From the NCBI RefSeq assembly GCF_030730945.1, contig NZ_JAVAMS010000006.1, positions 19,268 to 83,267 on the forward strand: a stretch of 64,000 nt of DNA, given 5' to 3'. Below are positions 1 through 7,133 of this stretch, one piece after another. The position numbers and the translations under genes are program-made. The stretch's first letter is position 1. Every line of letters starts with the position of its first letter. This stretch comes from Aurantiacibacter poecillastricola. GTDB lineage: Bacteria > Pseudomonadota > Alphaproteobacteria > Sphingomonadales > Sphingomonadaceae. A model generated the notes under the pieces. That model ran no database searches and was not told where the DNA came from. It saw nothing but the letters and a program-made list of their open reading frames with translations.

Positions 1-2
1 AG

Positions 3-980
3 CTGCGCGATGCCTATTCGACCGGTCAGTCGAACGAGACCGCCAGCGGGACCTCGTCGGGAGACAGCATCGGCACAACCTTCAGCGAGGTCGACAACGC
101 CTCGCGAACGCTGCAGCAGCAGTTCGGACTATCCCGGCGCGCCTCGGACGATATCACCGTCTCGTGGTTCCTGAATGGTGACGCGGGGCTGGGCCTTCGC
201 GGGCAGAGAGGGCCGTTACGCGGCGATATTGGTTTGCGTGGTGGACGAAACCAAAGCTGGACTGACAGCGATATCGCCATTGCCTCGGAAGATCGCTCAC
301 GACTCTTGGCCGCGCTCACACAGATCTCCGAGAGCCGCAACTGGTCGAGCACACGCGAAGGTTTCCTGCGCGAGACGAGCGCAAGTTCGGAGAGCCTGGT
401 TTCGACCACTGCCTCGGGCCTCAACACCTCGCTCACCGAGGCCCAGAGCTACACGATCGAAGCCCGGCGTGCAGAGGAGCTGGCCAGCCGTCTTGAAGAC
501 CAGGCGAGCTGGTACGAGAGCGCCAATGCTGCGGGTACGCTCAACCTGAGCCAGGCCTATCGCGAATGGGGCATGGCCGAGATTGAGGCCAATCGAGATT
601 ATTATGGTCCCGTGCGCTTCGACGACATCGATTTCCAAATGAGCCCGGCCGGACAGCAATTGCAGGCCCGATTTGTCGCCAGCTATGCCGACAGGCTGCA
701 TGCGGATATCGAAGACGAACTCAGCCTGCCCGCTGCCGCTCCGATCTCACGGCCCAGCATTGGCAGTCGGGGCGATGTGCGAGGCTCGGCGAGGCTGGGA
801 TCGGCGCCAGGGCGCCTGTCTGGCTCTCCAACTGATCCGGCAGATATTGGCCGAATGGTTGACCGCGTCCAGGGTCAGGGTGGCGAACGGGTTGATGGTG
901 TGGGTGACTACCTTGATGGGCGCACGCGCAATGCACGGGGAGCAAGCGCGGAAGCGGCCGACGAGATCAAGGAATGGTAG
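3..980 (+). CDS. traG: TraG-like mating-pair stabilisation protein, C-terminal part (5' end outside window)
   Basis: The reading frame is open from the window edge, so only about the last 325 residues are seen. TraG of F-type type IV secretion acts in the inner membrane and periplasm; its N-terminus helps assemble the pilus and its C-terminus stabilises mating pairs and takes part in entry exclusion. The visible part has no membrane segment. It is rich in Ser, Ala, Gln and Glu and helical, with phrases such as TTASGLNTSLTEAQSY and LEDQASWYESANAAGTLN, which is typical of the soluble TraG tail. The last ~100 residues are Gly/Arg/Asp-rich. The assignment rests on this texture and on the traI/traD genes downstream, so it is likely but not proven. 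Confidence 0.7.
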   Translation: MRDAYSTGQSNETASGTSSGDSIGTTFSEVDNASRTLQQQFGLSRRASDDITVSWFLNGDAGLGLRGQRGPLRGDIGLRGGRNQSWTDSDIAIASEDRSRLLAALTQISESRNWSSTREGFLRETSASSESLVSTTASGLNTSLTEAQSYTIEARRAEELASRLEDQASWYESANAAGTLNLSQAYREWGMAEIEANRDYYGPVRFDDIDFQMSPAGQQLQARFVASYADRLHADIEDELSLPAAAPISRPSIGSRGDVRGSARLGSAPGRLSGSPTDPADIGRMVDRVQGQGGERVDGVGDYLDGRTRNARGASAEAADEIKEW

Positions 981-981
981 G

Positions 982-1191
982 TCAGAGAAGGCCGTCGTAG
1001 ATCACGACATAGATAACGAAGGCCAGAAACAGCACTGCAAAGAGGATCAGGCCCGCTTTGCCCCACGGATCGGCCCAGGTCTTTTTCCAGCTGTAGGCAG
1101 TCAGCCGGTTCTCAGCGATGGCTCGATCGAGTTCGCGAAAGCCCTGCCAGTCTTCCTTGGCGGGCGGCGGGGAGTTGTCCGGATTGGTCAT
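982..1191 (-). CDS. small membrane protein, 69 aa, unknown function
   Basis: A soluble N-terminal half (DWQGFRELDRAIAENRLTAY) is followed by one C-terminal membrane segment, LILFAVLFLAFVIYVVIY, near residues 47-64. I chose the ATG at 1191 rather than the upstream one at 1260 because AAGGAGA sits 6 nt before it. It converges on traG with one base between the stops, which suggests it belongs to the same backbone. I do not recognise a family. A role in conjugation or entry exclusion is possible, but only from its position. Confidence 0.6.
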   Translation of the reverse strand: MTNPDNSPPPAKEDWQGFRELDRAIAENRLTAYSWKKTWADPWGKAGLILFAVLFLAFVIYVVIYDGLL

Positions 1192-1365
1192 CGATTGTCT
1201 CCTTTCAATCGGGCCACAGCCCCACCTCTTCTCTCGCCAATTGGAGAGGACCGACCGCATTTATAGCCGAAAATCAGTGCGAATGCGAGGCTGCCCGCTT
1301 GGCGCGAAGTTGCAGTGATGGCAGAAAGACCAATTGATCTGGCGTAGATTCTACCGGGGCTTCTG

Positions 1366-1917
1366 GTGAACAAAAATTTCTCTGACGAGGCGCAACCCGG
1401 GACGTCGGACGGCGCGAAGGTGTTCGATTTTCGTGAGGAAATTCGGCGCCAGAAGCGCAAACGGGTGTGGACCGTGTCAATGCTCGCTGCAGGCGGCATG
1501 CTGCTTGGAACGGCAATCGGCATTGCTGGCATTAACCGGTCGTCATTCGCGGCTAGCACACAGGAAACTCCGCGCCACACCTTCGCGGTCTGCGGCCTCG
1601 TTCGCCGCACCTGCGTCGTCGATGGCGACACGATCTGGCTTGAAGGCGTGAAGATCCGCATAGCCGATATCGACACGCCCGAGATATCCCAGCCGCAATG
1701 CGATGCCGAATACGCGCTTGGCATCCGGGCGCGTGATCGGCTCGTCGTCCTGCTCAACCAAGGCGAGTTCTCTCTCGCGGCAATCGGGAATCGCGACGAG
1801 GACCAGTATGGGCGCAAGCTCCGCGTCATCATGCGCGGAGGACGTTCACTGGGCGACCAGCTCGTGTCCGAAGGACTGGCTCGCACATGGACGGGTCGCA
1901 GAGAGCCGTGGTGCTGA
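1366..1917 (+). CDS. membrane-anchored thermonuclease (SNase) family protein
   Basis: It starts at GTG and encodes 183 aa. Residues ~35-58 form a membrane anchor or uncleaved signal (VSMLAAGGMLLGTAIGIAGI). The rest is a staphylococcal-nuclease OB fold: VVDGDTIWLEGVKIRIADID carries the Asp pair and the first catalytic Arg, DTPE carries the catalytic Glu, and DQYGRKLRV carries the second catalytic Arg. All catalytic residues are present. The family cleaves DNA or RNA with calcium, and this copy would act on the periplasmic face. Its stop overlaps the start of the next small gene (TGATG), so the two are likely translated together. Such nucleases are common next to transfer genes; whether it processes incoming or outgoing DNA is unknown. 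Confidence 0.8.
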   Translation: MNKNFSDEAQPGTSDGAKVFDFREEIRRQKRKRVWTVSMLAAGGMLLGTAIGIAGINRSSFAASTQETPRHTFAVCGLVRRTCVVDGDTIWLEGVKIRIADIDTPEISQPQCDAEYALGIRARDRLVVLLNQGEFSLAAIGNRDEDQYGRKLRVIMRGGRSLGDQLVSEGLARTWTGRREPWC

Positions 1918-2051
1918 TGCGTGAGCGGGAGCGATTTGAAAAAGGTGGAGACCGAAAGCCTGGCTGGCTCTTCAGACTAGAGGCCGTGTTTATCAGCATC
2001 CTCGTGATCTTCGGAATGCTCACCGCGTTTGGCGGCCTGCTATGGCCCTGA
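1917..2051 (+). CDS. small membrane protein, 44 aa
   Basis: The start codon overlaps the stop of the nuclease gene (TGATG), and its own stop lies 8 nt past the ATG of the following gene, so three genes overlap in a row. The first 17 residues are charged (MRERERFEKGGDRKPGW). A single membrane segment follows, VFISILVIFGMLTAFGGLLW. The tight stop-start overlaps on both sides argue that it is real despite its size. Function unknown; it could be a partner of the membrane-bound nuclease. Confidence 0.5.
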   Translation: MRERERFEKGGDRKPGWLFRLEAVFISILVIFGMLTAFGGLLWP

Positions 2052-2239
2052 CCAGGGACGAGGAACTCTGGGGAATGGCGCTGTGGGTCGAGAAACAGCA
2101 CGGCGACGGGGGCCAAGAATTTATCGCAGAGCGCATTGCTGACCTGGAGAATTCGGGCGAGCATGGCGGCGTGCAATTGTGGCATCAGGTTGCCGAGCGC
2201 TTTTCGCAGCTTGGGGATCGCGGGAACCAGAGGCAGTAA
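2042..2239 (+). CDS. DUF6961-like small protein, 65 aa
   Basis: This short acidic helical protein contains the phrases EELWGMALWVEKQHGDGG and FIAERIADLENSGE, which I associate with the DUF6961 family seen in Sphingomonadales elements. Its start lies inside the end of the preceding 44-aa gene, so it is the third member of a coupled set with the nuclease. Its last ~120 bases are antisense to the tail of the HTH gene on the other strand, so the two genes converge and overlap. Function unknown. The family name is from memory of the pattern. Confidence 0.55.
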   Translation: MALTRDEELWGMALWVEKQHGDGGQEFIAERIADLENSGEHGGVQLWHQVAERFSQLGDRGNQRQ

Positions 2240-2441
2240 CGCCTTCATCGCTGTCTGATCTCCTTCCCTCTTCATATTCCGAGAGGTAGTCTTCCAGCTT
2301 GTGGATCGTCCGCTTGCGCGGCTTCCGCCCTGCCCTGAGATCGAGCACGAAGCGGGGATCGCCCACAGCCGCGCGGCCAAAGGTGGTCGCGGAAATGTCA
2401 TTATCTGTCAGATAAATTTCGATCCGTTCCAGTAGGGTCAT
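2121..2441 (-). CDS. small helix-turn-helix-like protein
   Basis: The conserved core is the first ~65 residues (LERIEIYLTDNDISATTFGR, then GDPRFVLDLRAGRKPRKRT), a compact DNA-binding-like domain common in sphingomonads. The remaining ~40 residues are low in hydrophobics and lie antisense to the DUF6961-like gene, so they may be a poorly conserved tail. I chose the ATG at 2441 because the core begins there. The gene is divergent from the S24 repressor, and the SOS box between them could control both. Confidence 0.6.
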   Translation of the reverse strand: MTLLERIEIYLTDNDISATTFGRAAVGDPRFVLDLRAGRKPRKRTIHKLEDYLSEYEEGRRSDSDEGVTASGSRDPQAAKSARQPDATIARRHARPNSPGQQCALR

Positions 2442-2475
2442 CGACAACTCGCATCGCTTTCCAAGAATCACTTGT

Positions 2476-2490
2476 GTTCTTGCTATGTTC
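2476..2490. promoter_or_regulatory. LexA (SOS) box, alphaproteobacterial type
   Basis: The sequence GTTCTTGCTATGTTC is an exact GTTC-N7-GTTC, the LexA recognition pattern of Alphaproteobacteria. It lies between the HTH gene (start 2441, minus) and the S24 repressor (start 2556, plus). Just downstream, at about 2497-2532, are two AGGA-N4/5-TCCT inverted repeats that could be sites for the S24 repressor itself. Confidence 0.6.
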
Positions 2491-2555
2491 TTAGTAGGAA
2501 TGCATCCTCAGGTCTAGGAAGAATCCTACGATCCCGGACGAAGGACGCGAAAGAA

Positions 2556-3191
2556 ATGGAACATGTCCGCGAGGAGCTCGACCGGCTGCTCCGCAAGGGG
2601 AATTACGGCTATGCCGCGATTTCGCGGATGCTCGGTCGCAACCCCAGCTACATACAGCAATTCATCAAGCGCGGCTCGCCCCGCACGCTCGATTCCGAAG
2701 ATCGCCGCATTCTGGCAAGCTTCCTCGGTGTCGATGAGCAGGTCCTGGGCGGCCCAGCAACCACCGAAGTCGATGGCCTCATCGAGATCCCGGTTCTCGA
2801 GGTGGAAGCTTCGGCAGGGTTCGGGGCGATCGCCTCCAGCGAGAATGCACAGACACGCTTCGGCTTTGACGAGCGTTGGTTACGGGGCCTGACCTCAGCC
2901 AAAAGCGCCAGTTTGTCGATTGTGCGTGTGGCCGGCGATTCCATGGAGCCCACCTTGAGCGATGGCGACGAAGTTTTGGTCGATGCTTCCGACCATGCGT
3001 CGCGGCTGCGCGACGGTATCTATGTCCTGCGCGCCGATGATGCGCTTGTGGTCAAGCGGATCGCCATCAAACCAGGTGGTCGGCAGATCACGATCGCCAG
3101 CGACAATCCGGCCTATCCGACATGGAATGATATGGACCGGACCGAAGTGCATATCGTCGGTCGGGTCATCTGGTTTGGGCGATCGCTCTAG
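2556..3191 (+). CDS. LexA/CI-like repressor with S24 autopeptidase domain
   Basis: The protein is 211 aa. The N-terminal ~60 residues are a helix-turn-helix domain (YAAISRMLGRNPSYIQQFIK). The C-terminal half is an S24 serine peptidase. The Ala-Gly cleavage pair lies in EASAGFG (Ala87-Gly88), the catalytic Ser129 in AGDSMEPTL, and the Lys167 in LVVKRIA. Proteins of this kind cut themselves when RecA is active on single-stranded DNA and so release their target promoters. I chose the ATG at 2556 because the HTH begins directly after it; the upstream extension is basic and unlike the family. With the SOS box upstream, it probably ties element genes to DNA damage, as SetR does in SXT-type elements (inference). 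Confidence 0.85.
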   Translation: MEHVREELDRLLRKGNYGYAAISRMLGRNPSYIQQFIKRGSPRTLDSEDRRILASFLGVDEQVLGGPATTEVDGLIEIPVLEVEASAGFGAIASSENAQTRFGFDERWLRGLTSAKSASLSIVRVAGDSMEPTLSDGDEVLVDASDHASRLRDGIYVLRADDALVVKRIAIKPGGRQITIASDNPAYPTWNDMDRTEVHIVGRVIWFGRSL

Positions 3192-3313
3192 TTCGCGGCA
3201 GCAATTGGGCCGTTTGTGGATAGTCCGCTTTACCGTTGCAATTTGGGCGAAGCTGACGTTCGCGAGTTCGGTCATTTCTGATGTGGTCGCCATTAGATGT
3301 ACCGTTACGTCAG

Positions 3314-3940
3314 TCAGAAATCAGGCGGGCGCGGCTTGTAGCGCGGTAACGACCATCCCAATGCGAGTGCTCCGGCCCGCAGACCGAATCCGGCCGCAAA
3401 CGCTAGGGCTATCGATAGTTCACGTGGCGCGCCAAGTGCGTGCAGGCCCACGTAAGTCAGTGCCGCCAACACAGCTGCTGTGACATAAATCTCATGTGAA
3501 AAGATGATCGAATCCTCTCTGCCAATTACGTCGCGGATGATCCCTCCAAAGCATGCAGTGATTACTCCCATTGTCACCGCGACCAGTCCTCCTTCGCCCA
3601 GAGCCATTGCCTTTTCCGTCCCACCTGTTGCGAAGAGGGTTAAGCCGATCGCGTCCAGCCAGAGGATCATTTTGTACCGAGAGGCGGCGAGGTGAGCAGT
3701 AAAGAAGACGGTTATCGCTACACCGATGCATACGGCGAGATATTGTGGCCGCTCGATCCAGAACACCGGATGTGCATCGAGAAGAAGGTCACGGATCGTA
3801 CCGCCACCAATCCCGGTGACTGTGCCGAGCAGGATGAAGCCGATCACGTCCATTTGATTGCGGGATGCGACAAGCGCTCCTGAAACCGTGAAGACGACGA
3901 TCCCTAACCAGTCGAGTACGATGATGCTGTTTTCGAACAT
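3314..3940 (-). CDS. trimeric intracellular cation channel (TRIC/UPF0126) family protein
   Basis: This 208-aa inner-membrane protein has seven predicted membrane segments built from two similar halves. Each half has a glycine-rich motif: GTVTGIGGGTIRDLLLD and GVITACFGGIIRDVIGRED. These are the hallmark GGxxRD repeats of the bacterial TRIC/YadS family. Homologues conduct potassium. The start at 3940 puts the first membrane segment at residue ~6; the upstream part of the frame is arginine-rich and spurious. It lies 28 bases downstream of ygiD on the same strand and may be co-transcribed. Confidence 0.85.
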   Translation of the reverse strand: MFENSIIVLDWLGIVVFTVSGALVASRNQMDVIGFILLGTVTGIGGGTIRDLLLDAHPVFWIERPQYLAVCIGVAITVFFTAHLAASRYKMILWLDAIGLTLFATGGTEKAMALGEGGLVAVTMGVITACFGGIIRDVIGREDSIIFSHEIYVTAAVLAALTYVGLHALGAPRELSIALAFAAGFGLRAGALALGWSLPRYKPRPPDF

Positions 3941-3968
3941 GTGAAGATGGTGCGATCGATCAGATGTT

Positions 3969-4811
3969 CTACTGCTCGGGAGGAACACCCGCCGGAAGGC
4001 ATGCCGCGCAATTTGGGTTTTTGCGCAGTTCGATCTCTGCATCAAGGCCGTAGCACGCCATCGAAATCGAACCCATCGAGTGGCCGCGCACAAGCGGTTC
4101 GAGAATTGCTCCTTGGTCTGACGCCATTCCGGCGAGATAAAGCATCGGCAGATAATGATCGGGCGTGGGTACGGCGGCCGCAAAATCAGGGTGCTCGGTC
4201 AGCTTGAAAACATCCCCAGGCTCCTCGGCCAGTTGCTCTGCGACCGCATCGTCAAAACGTTGTGCCCAATCGAAGCCGAGATCGGGTTCGCCCCAGCGAA
4301 GCGAGCGCAGGTTGTGAACGACATTCCCACTGGCAAGGATCATCACTCCCCTTTCGCGCAGGCTAGCAAGGCGTTGGCCGAGGGCCAGGTGATACTCGAA
4401 GGGTTTCGTGGCATTGAGCGAGAGTTGAACGACCGGAATATCGGCATCAGGATACAGGTGCGCCAGAACCGACCAGGTTCCGTGGTCCAGGCCCCATTGG
4501 TCCTGGTCCAGTCCCACCCATTCGGGCTTGACCGCCTCCACGATCTCACCGGCCAGATCAGGATCGCCCGGCGCCGGATAATCGAATGCGAACAGCTCGT
4601 CAGGGAAACCGTAGAAATCGTGAATGGTGCGCGGGCGCGCCATTGCAGTGACCGCGGTGGTGCCGAAATACCAATGGGCCGAAATTGCGAGAATGGCCTT
4701 GGGCCTAGGCAGGTTTGTGCCGAAGGCCCGCCACGCGTCAGTATACCCGTTGGTCTCGAGTGTGTTCATCGGGCTTCCATGGCCGATAAAGAGGGCGGGC
4801 ATTCGGGGCAT
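3969..4811 (-). CDS. ygiD: YgiD-type 4,5-DOPA extradiol dioxygenase family protein
   Basis: The protein is 280 aa, the usual length for this class III extradiol ring-cleavage family. The metal ligands are visible: His in PALFIGHGSPMN near residue 10, His in AISAHWYFGT near residue 47, and a further His in SGNVVHNLRS near residue 167. LDHGTWSVLAHLYPDADIPV is the family core. The enzyme opens catechol rings such as DOPA with zinc or iron; the physiological substrate is usually unknown. It sits next to a broken pirin gene and a divergent LysR regulator, the usual neighbourhood for an electrophile/catechol response cluster. Confidence 0.85.
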   Translation of the reverse strand: MPRMPALFIGHGSPMNTLETNGYTDAWRAFGTNLPRPKAILAISAHWYFGTTAVTAMARPRTIHDFYGFPDELFAFDYPAPGDPDLAGEIVEAVKPEWVGLDQDQWGLDHGTWSVLAHLYPDADIPVVQLSLNATKPFEYHLALGQRLASLRERGVMILASGNVVHNLRSLRWGEPDLGFDWAQRFDDAVAEQLAEEPGDVFKLTEHPDFAAAVPTPDHYLPMLYLAGMASDQGAILEPLVRGHSMGSISMACYGLDAEIELRKNPNCAACLPAGVPPEQ

Positions 4812-4851
4812 GGTTCAACTCCCCAGGTCTTTGGTTGGTATGGGGCAGATT

Positions 4852-5061
4852 TCATTGCTTCGCAGCGACGCGGTCGATCCATTCGGCAAACGCGTCGATG
4901 TAACTCTTGAAGAACCTGCGGGTATCGTCGTTCCAAACCCGCAGGTTGCCCCAGTTGACCCGAGAAGAGTCATGATACCCCGCAAAGGAGAAATGATGGC
5001 GCGCATCGAGCCAGCCGTGCTTGGCGGCGCCGAGCGTTTCAAATTTTCTGACCTCGATCAT
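4852..5061 (-). pseudogene. in-frame fusion remnant: pirin N-terminus joined to the C-terminus of an NAD(P)H reductase
   Basis: The first ~45 residues match the start of YhhW-type pirins (MIEVRKFETLG, then HHFSFAGYHD and NWGNLRVWNDD). The match stops just before the metal-binding HPHxxM motif. The last ~22 residues (RRFFKSYIDAFAEWIDRVAA) look like the C-terminal helix of NAD(P)H-dependent FMN/quinone reductases. The frame is open across the joint, so one deletion seems to have removed most of two adjacent genes. The 70-aa product cannot be a working pirin. It is divergent from the LysR gene and upstream of ygiD. Confidence 0.65.
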
Positions 5062-5160
5062 TACAAACTCCATCTGGCTAACGTCTCGGAACCTGATCTG
5101 GCACTTGCGCTACGATCAGAAAAGATGGATAAAATCGGCCAAAATGTTCAGCGGAGTTGA

Positions 5161-6075
5161 ATGGTGGACGTTGGCCAGCCGACACTCGACCAGTTGCGCA
5201 TCTTCCTGGCCGTGCATGACGAGGGTAGCTTCAACGCCGCGGCCCGAAGGCTCAGGCGCGCCGTGTCCGTCATCAGTTACGGTATCGCTGCGCTCGAGAC
5301 GCAACTGGACATCTCCCTGTTCGATCGGGAAGGATCGCGCCGTCCGCGACTGACTCCTGCCGGGCGATCGCTGCTGGCGGCCGCGCGCGCGATCATCGAC
5401 GATACCGACGATCTGATAGCGCGTGCGCGCAGCATACATTCCGGCATCGAAACCGAAGTCTCGATAGTTCTCGACGTCATGGTGCCGTTGGAACCGGTTT
5501 CAGCTATCTTCCATGAATTCCAGCAAGCCTATCCACTCGTCGATCTGCAGCTTCATGTCGATGCCCTGGGTGCCGTTGCAGCCCATGTTGCAGAGGGGCG
5601 CGCAGGTCTGGCGATCGCGGGACCTGTGGTACTCGATCGTCCAGACCTGGAGCGCAAGGAAATCGGACGCGTCGAGCTGGTTCCCGTAGCATCCCCCGAT
5701 CATCCGCTTGCCCGGATGACGAACATAACCTCGGGTCATGCTCGCAGTTATCTGCAACTCGTACTTACCGATCGCTCGTCATTTACCGAAGGTCAGGAAT
5801 TCTCGGTCCTGAGTTCCCGCACATGGCGCCTCGCCGATCTAGGGGCCAAGCGGCAATTGCTTATCGGTGGCAGTGGCTGGGGGAATATGCCGCGGCATAT
5901 GATCGAAGATGATCTTGCGACCGGACGTCTGGCGGTCCTTAATTTGTCCGAAGGCCGAAGTGTCGATTACCGTTTGAACGCCCTTTGGCGAAAGGACCAA
6001 CGGCCTGGTCCGGCAACTACCTGGCTGCTCCATGCATTCGAAAAGGCCCTAGCCGTGGACAATTCGTGCGAGTGA
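5161..6075 (+). CDS. LysR-family transcriptional regulator
   Basis: The protein is 304 aa. The N-terminal winged helix-turn-helix (TLDQLRIFLAVHDEGSFNAA, then LETQLDISLFDR) is followed by the periplasmic-binding-like effector domain from about residue 95. The gene is divergent from the pirin-reductase remnant and ygiD, the normal arrangement for a LysR regulator and its targets. It probably controls that leftward operon, most of which is now lost. A shared promoter would lie in the 99 bp between the two starts. Confidence 0.85.
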   Translation: MVDVGQPTLDQLRIFLAVHDEGSFNAAARRLRRAVSVISYGIAALETQLDISLFDREGSRRPRLTPAGRSLLAAARAIIDDTDDLIARARSIHSGIETEVSIVLDVMVPLEPVSAIFHEFQQAYPLVDLQLHVDALGAVAAHVAEGRAGLAIAGPVVLDRPDLERKEIGRVELVPVASPDHPLARMTNITSGHARSYLQLVLTDRSSFTEGQEFSVLSSRTWRLADLGAKRQLLIGGSGWGNMPRHMIEDDLATGRLAVLNLSEGRSVDYRLNALWRKDQRPGPATTWLLHAFEKALAVDNSCE

Positions 6076-6251
6076 TCTTCTTGGATAAACCTTGTCCCGC
6101 ACCAGGTGATACAAACTAAGCGAATGTCGGTTTCCGGGCATGGATCAATATGCGCCGAAGGATCGAAGCGAGCGCGCAAAGTGCACGGTCAGAAATTGGG
6201 CCGTCTGCTGAATGGCAGGTCCCGGCCGGGAAAGAGTTGAAACCGCGTGTC

Positions 6252-6351
6252 GGCTATCAGAAGTCCCCTCGTAATCTTTGGCCCGAAACACCCGCAGCGC
6301 GCTGAGGAGGGCCCTGCCAGGGTCGCATTGACGCGGGCGCCCCCCTGGCAA
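6252..6351 (-). pseudogene. TetR-family N-terminal remnant
   Basis: From the ATG at 6351 the first ~32 residues read as the start of a TetR/AcrR regulator: a GGRPRQCDPGRALLSALRVF stretch, then RAKDYEGTS. This is the first helix and the beginning of the second. Homology ends there, before the recognition helix; the frame continues briefly as unrelated sequence. The same motif occurs intact in the TetR gene at 52650. It is a broken leftover, and the rest of the 6076-6393 gap shows nothing I recognise. Confidence 0.5.
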
Positions 6352-6393
6352 CAGCGCTTTGCACGCTTTTCTTCGCAGAGCGTCCGCGATCCA

Positions 6394-6981
6394 TTAACGG
6401 TTCGTTTCGGACAGCGCCGTCTCGAACAGAGCCCGCAGCCTAGCCTCGATCTCCGGGGATCGCTCGCATACGGGTTTGACCGCCATGACCGTCCGCATGA
6501 TTGTCATGCCCATCCAGACCGCCATAGATGTACTGGCTCGCACCTCTGGACTCTTGCCGCCGATGCTCTGGGCGAATGGAATAAGCACGTCGTTGCGCAG
6601 GGCTTCGGAGACCACCTGGGAGGCTGCCGGCGAAGACGCTGAACGCAGGATGATGAGCAGCCGCTCGACATTCTCGTTGGCGTCATCGCCTTCCGCGAGG
6701 AACAGTTTGGCAAGATAGCCGGCTATCTCCTCCGCCGGGAGGTCGGGCGGAAGGATATCCTTCTTCCGCGTCCCGCGCACAACATCGCGGAACAGCCCTT
6801 CCTTGCTGCCGAAATATCGGCTCACCAGAGCCACATCCACGCCGACATCTCTCGAGATGTCACGCAGTCCCACGCTTTCATAGCTCTCCTCGAGGAAACG
6901 CTTGCGGGCGGCGGCAAGTATGGCTTGCTTCGTCGCCTCGGCCGATTTCGGACGGGGTGGATGGGGAGGTTGGGACGACAT
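6394..6981 (-). CDS. TetR/AcrR-family repressor of the adjacent RND pump
   Basis: The protein is 195 aa. Residues ~14-60 are the TetR helix-turn-helix (TKQAILAAARKRFLEESYES, then DVALVSRYFGSKEGLF). The C-terminal ligand-binding domain begins near residue 75. It is transcribed away from the mexEF-like operon that starts at 7134, the standard layout of a local pump repressor. The 152-bp intergenic region holds a perfect TCAAC-T-GTTGA palindrome that could be its operator. Ligand unknown. Confidence 0.85.
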   Translation of the reverse strand: MSSQPPHPPRPKSAEATKQAILAAARKRFLEESYESVGLRDISRDVGVDVALVSRYFGSKEGLFRDVVRGTRKKDILPPDLPAEEIAGYLAKLFLAEGDDANENVERLLIILRSASSPAASQVVSEALRNDVLIPFAQSIGGKSPEVRASTSMAVWMGMTIMRTVMAVKPVCERSPEIEARLRALFETALSETNR

Positions 6982-7074
6982 TTCAGATCCTTCGTGAGCG
7001 CCAGCTTTAGGCGCGGCGTCACACTATGTCTACAGGTGTTGACACTGCATGAATGGGAGAGTAGCGGCGAGTCA

Positions 7075-7085
7075 TCAACTGTTGA
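7075..7085. promoter_or_regulatory. candidate TetR operator upstream of the mexEF-like operon
   Basis: TCAACTGTTGA is a perfect 5-bp inverted repeat with a one-base centre, about 50 bp before the adaptor start. Upstream, TTGACA at 7039-7044 could be a -35 element, with a poor -10 match at 7062. Assignment to the divergent TetR is inference from position and symmetry. Confidence 0.35.
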
Positions 7086-7133
7086 CGCTGCACTGCAACA
7101 ACTGAAGGCGGGCCGTGCCCGATATTTCGCCAT

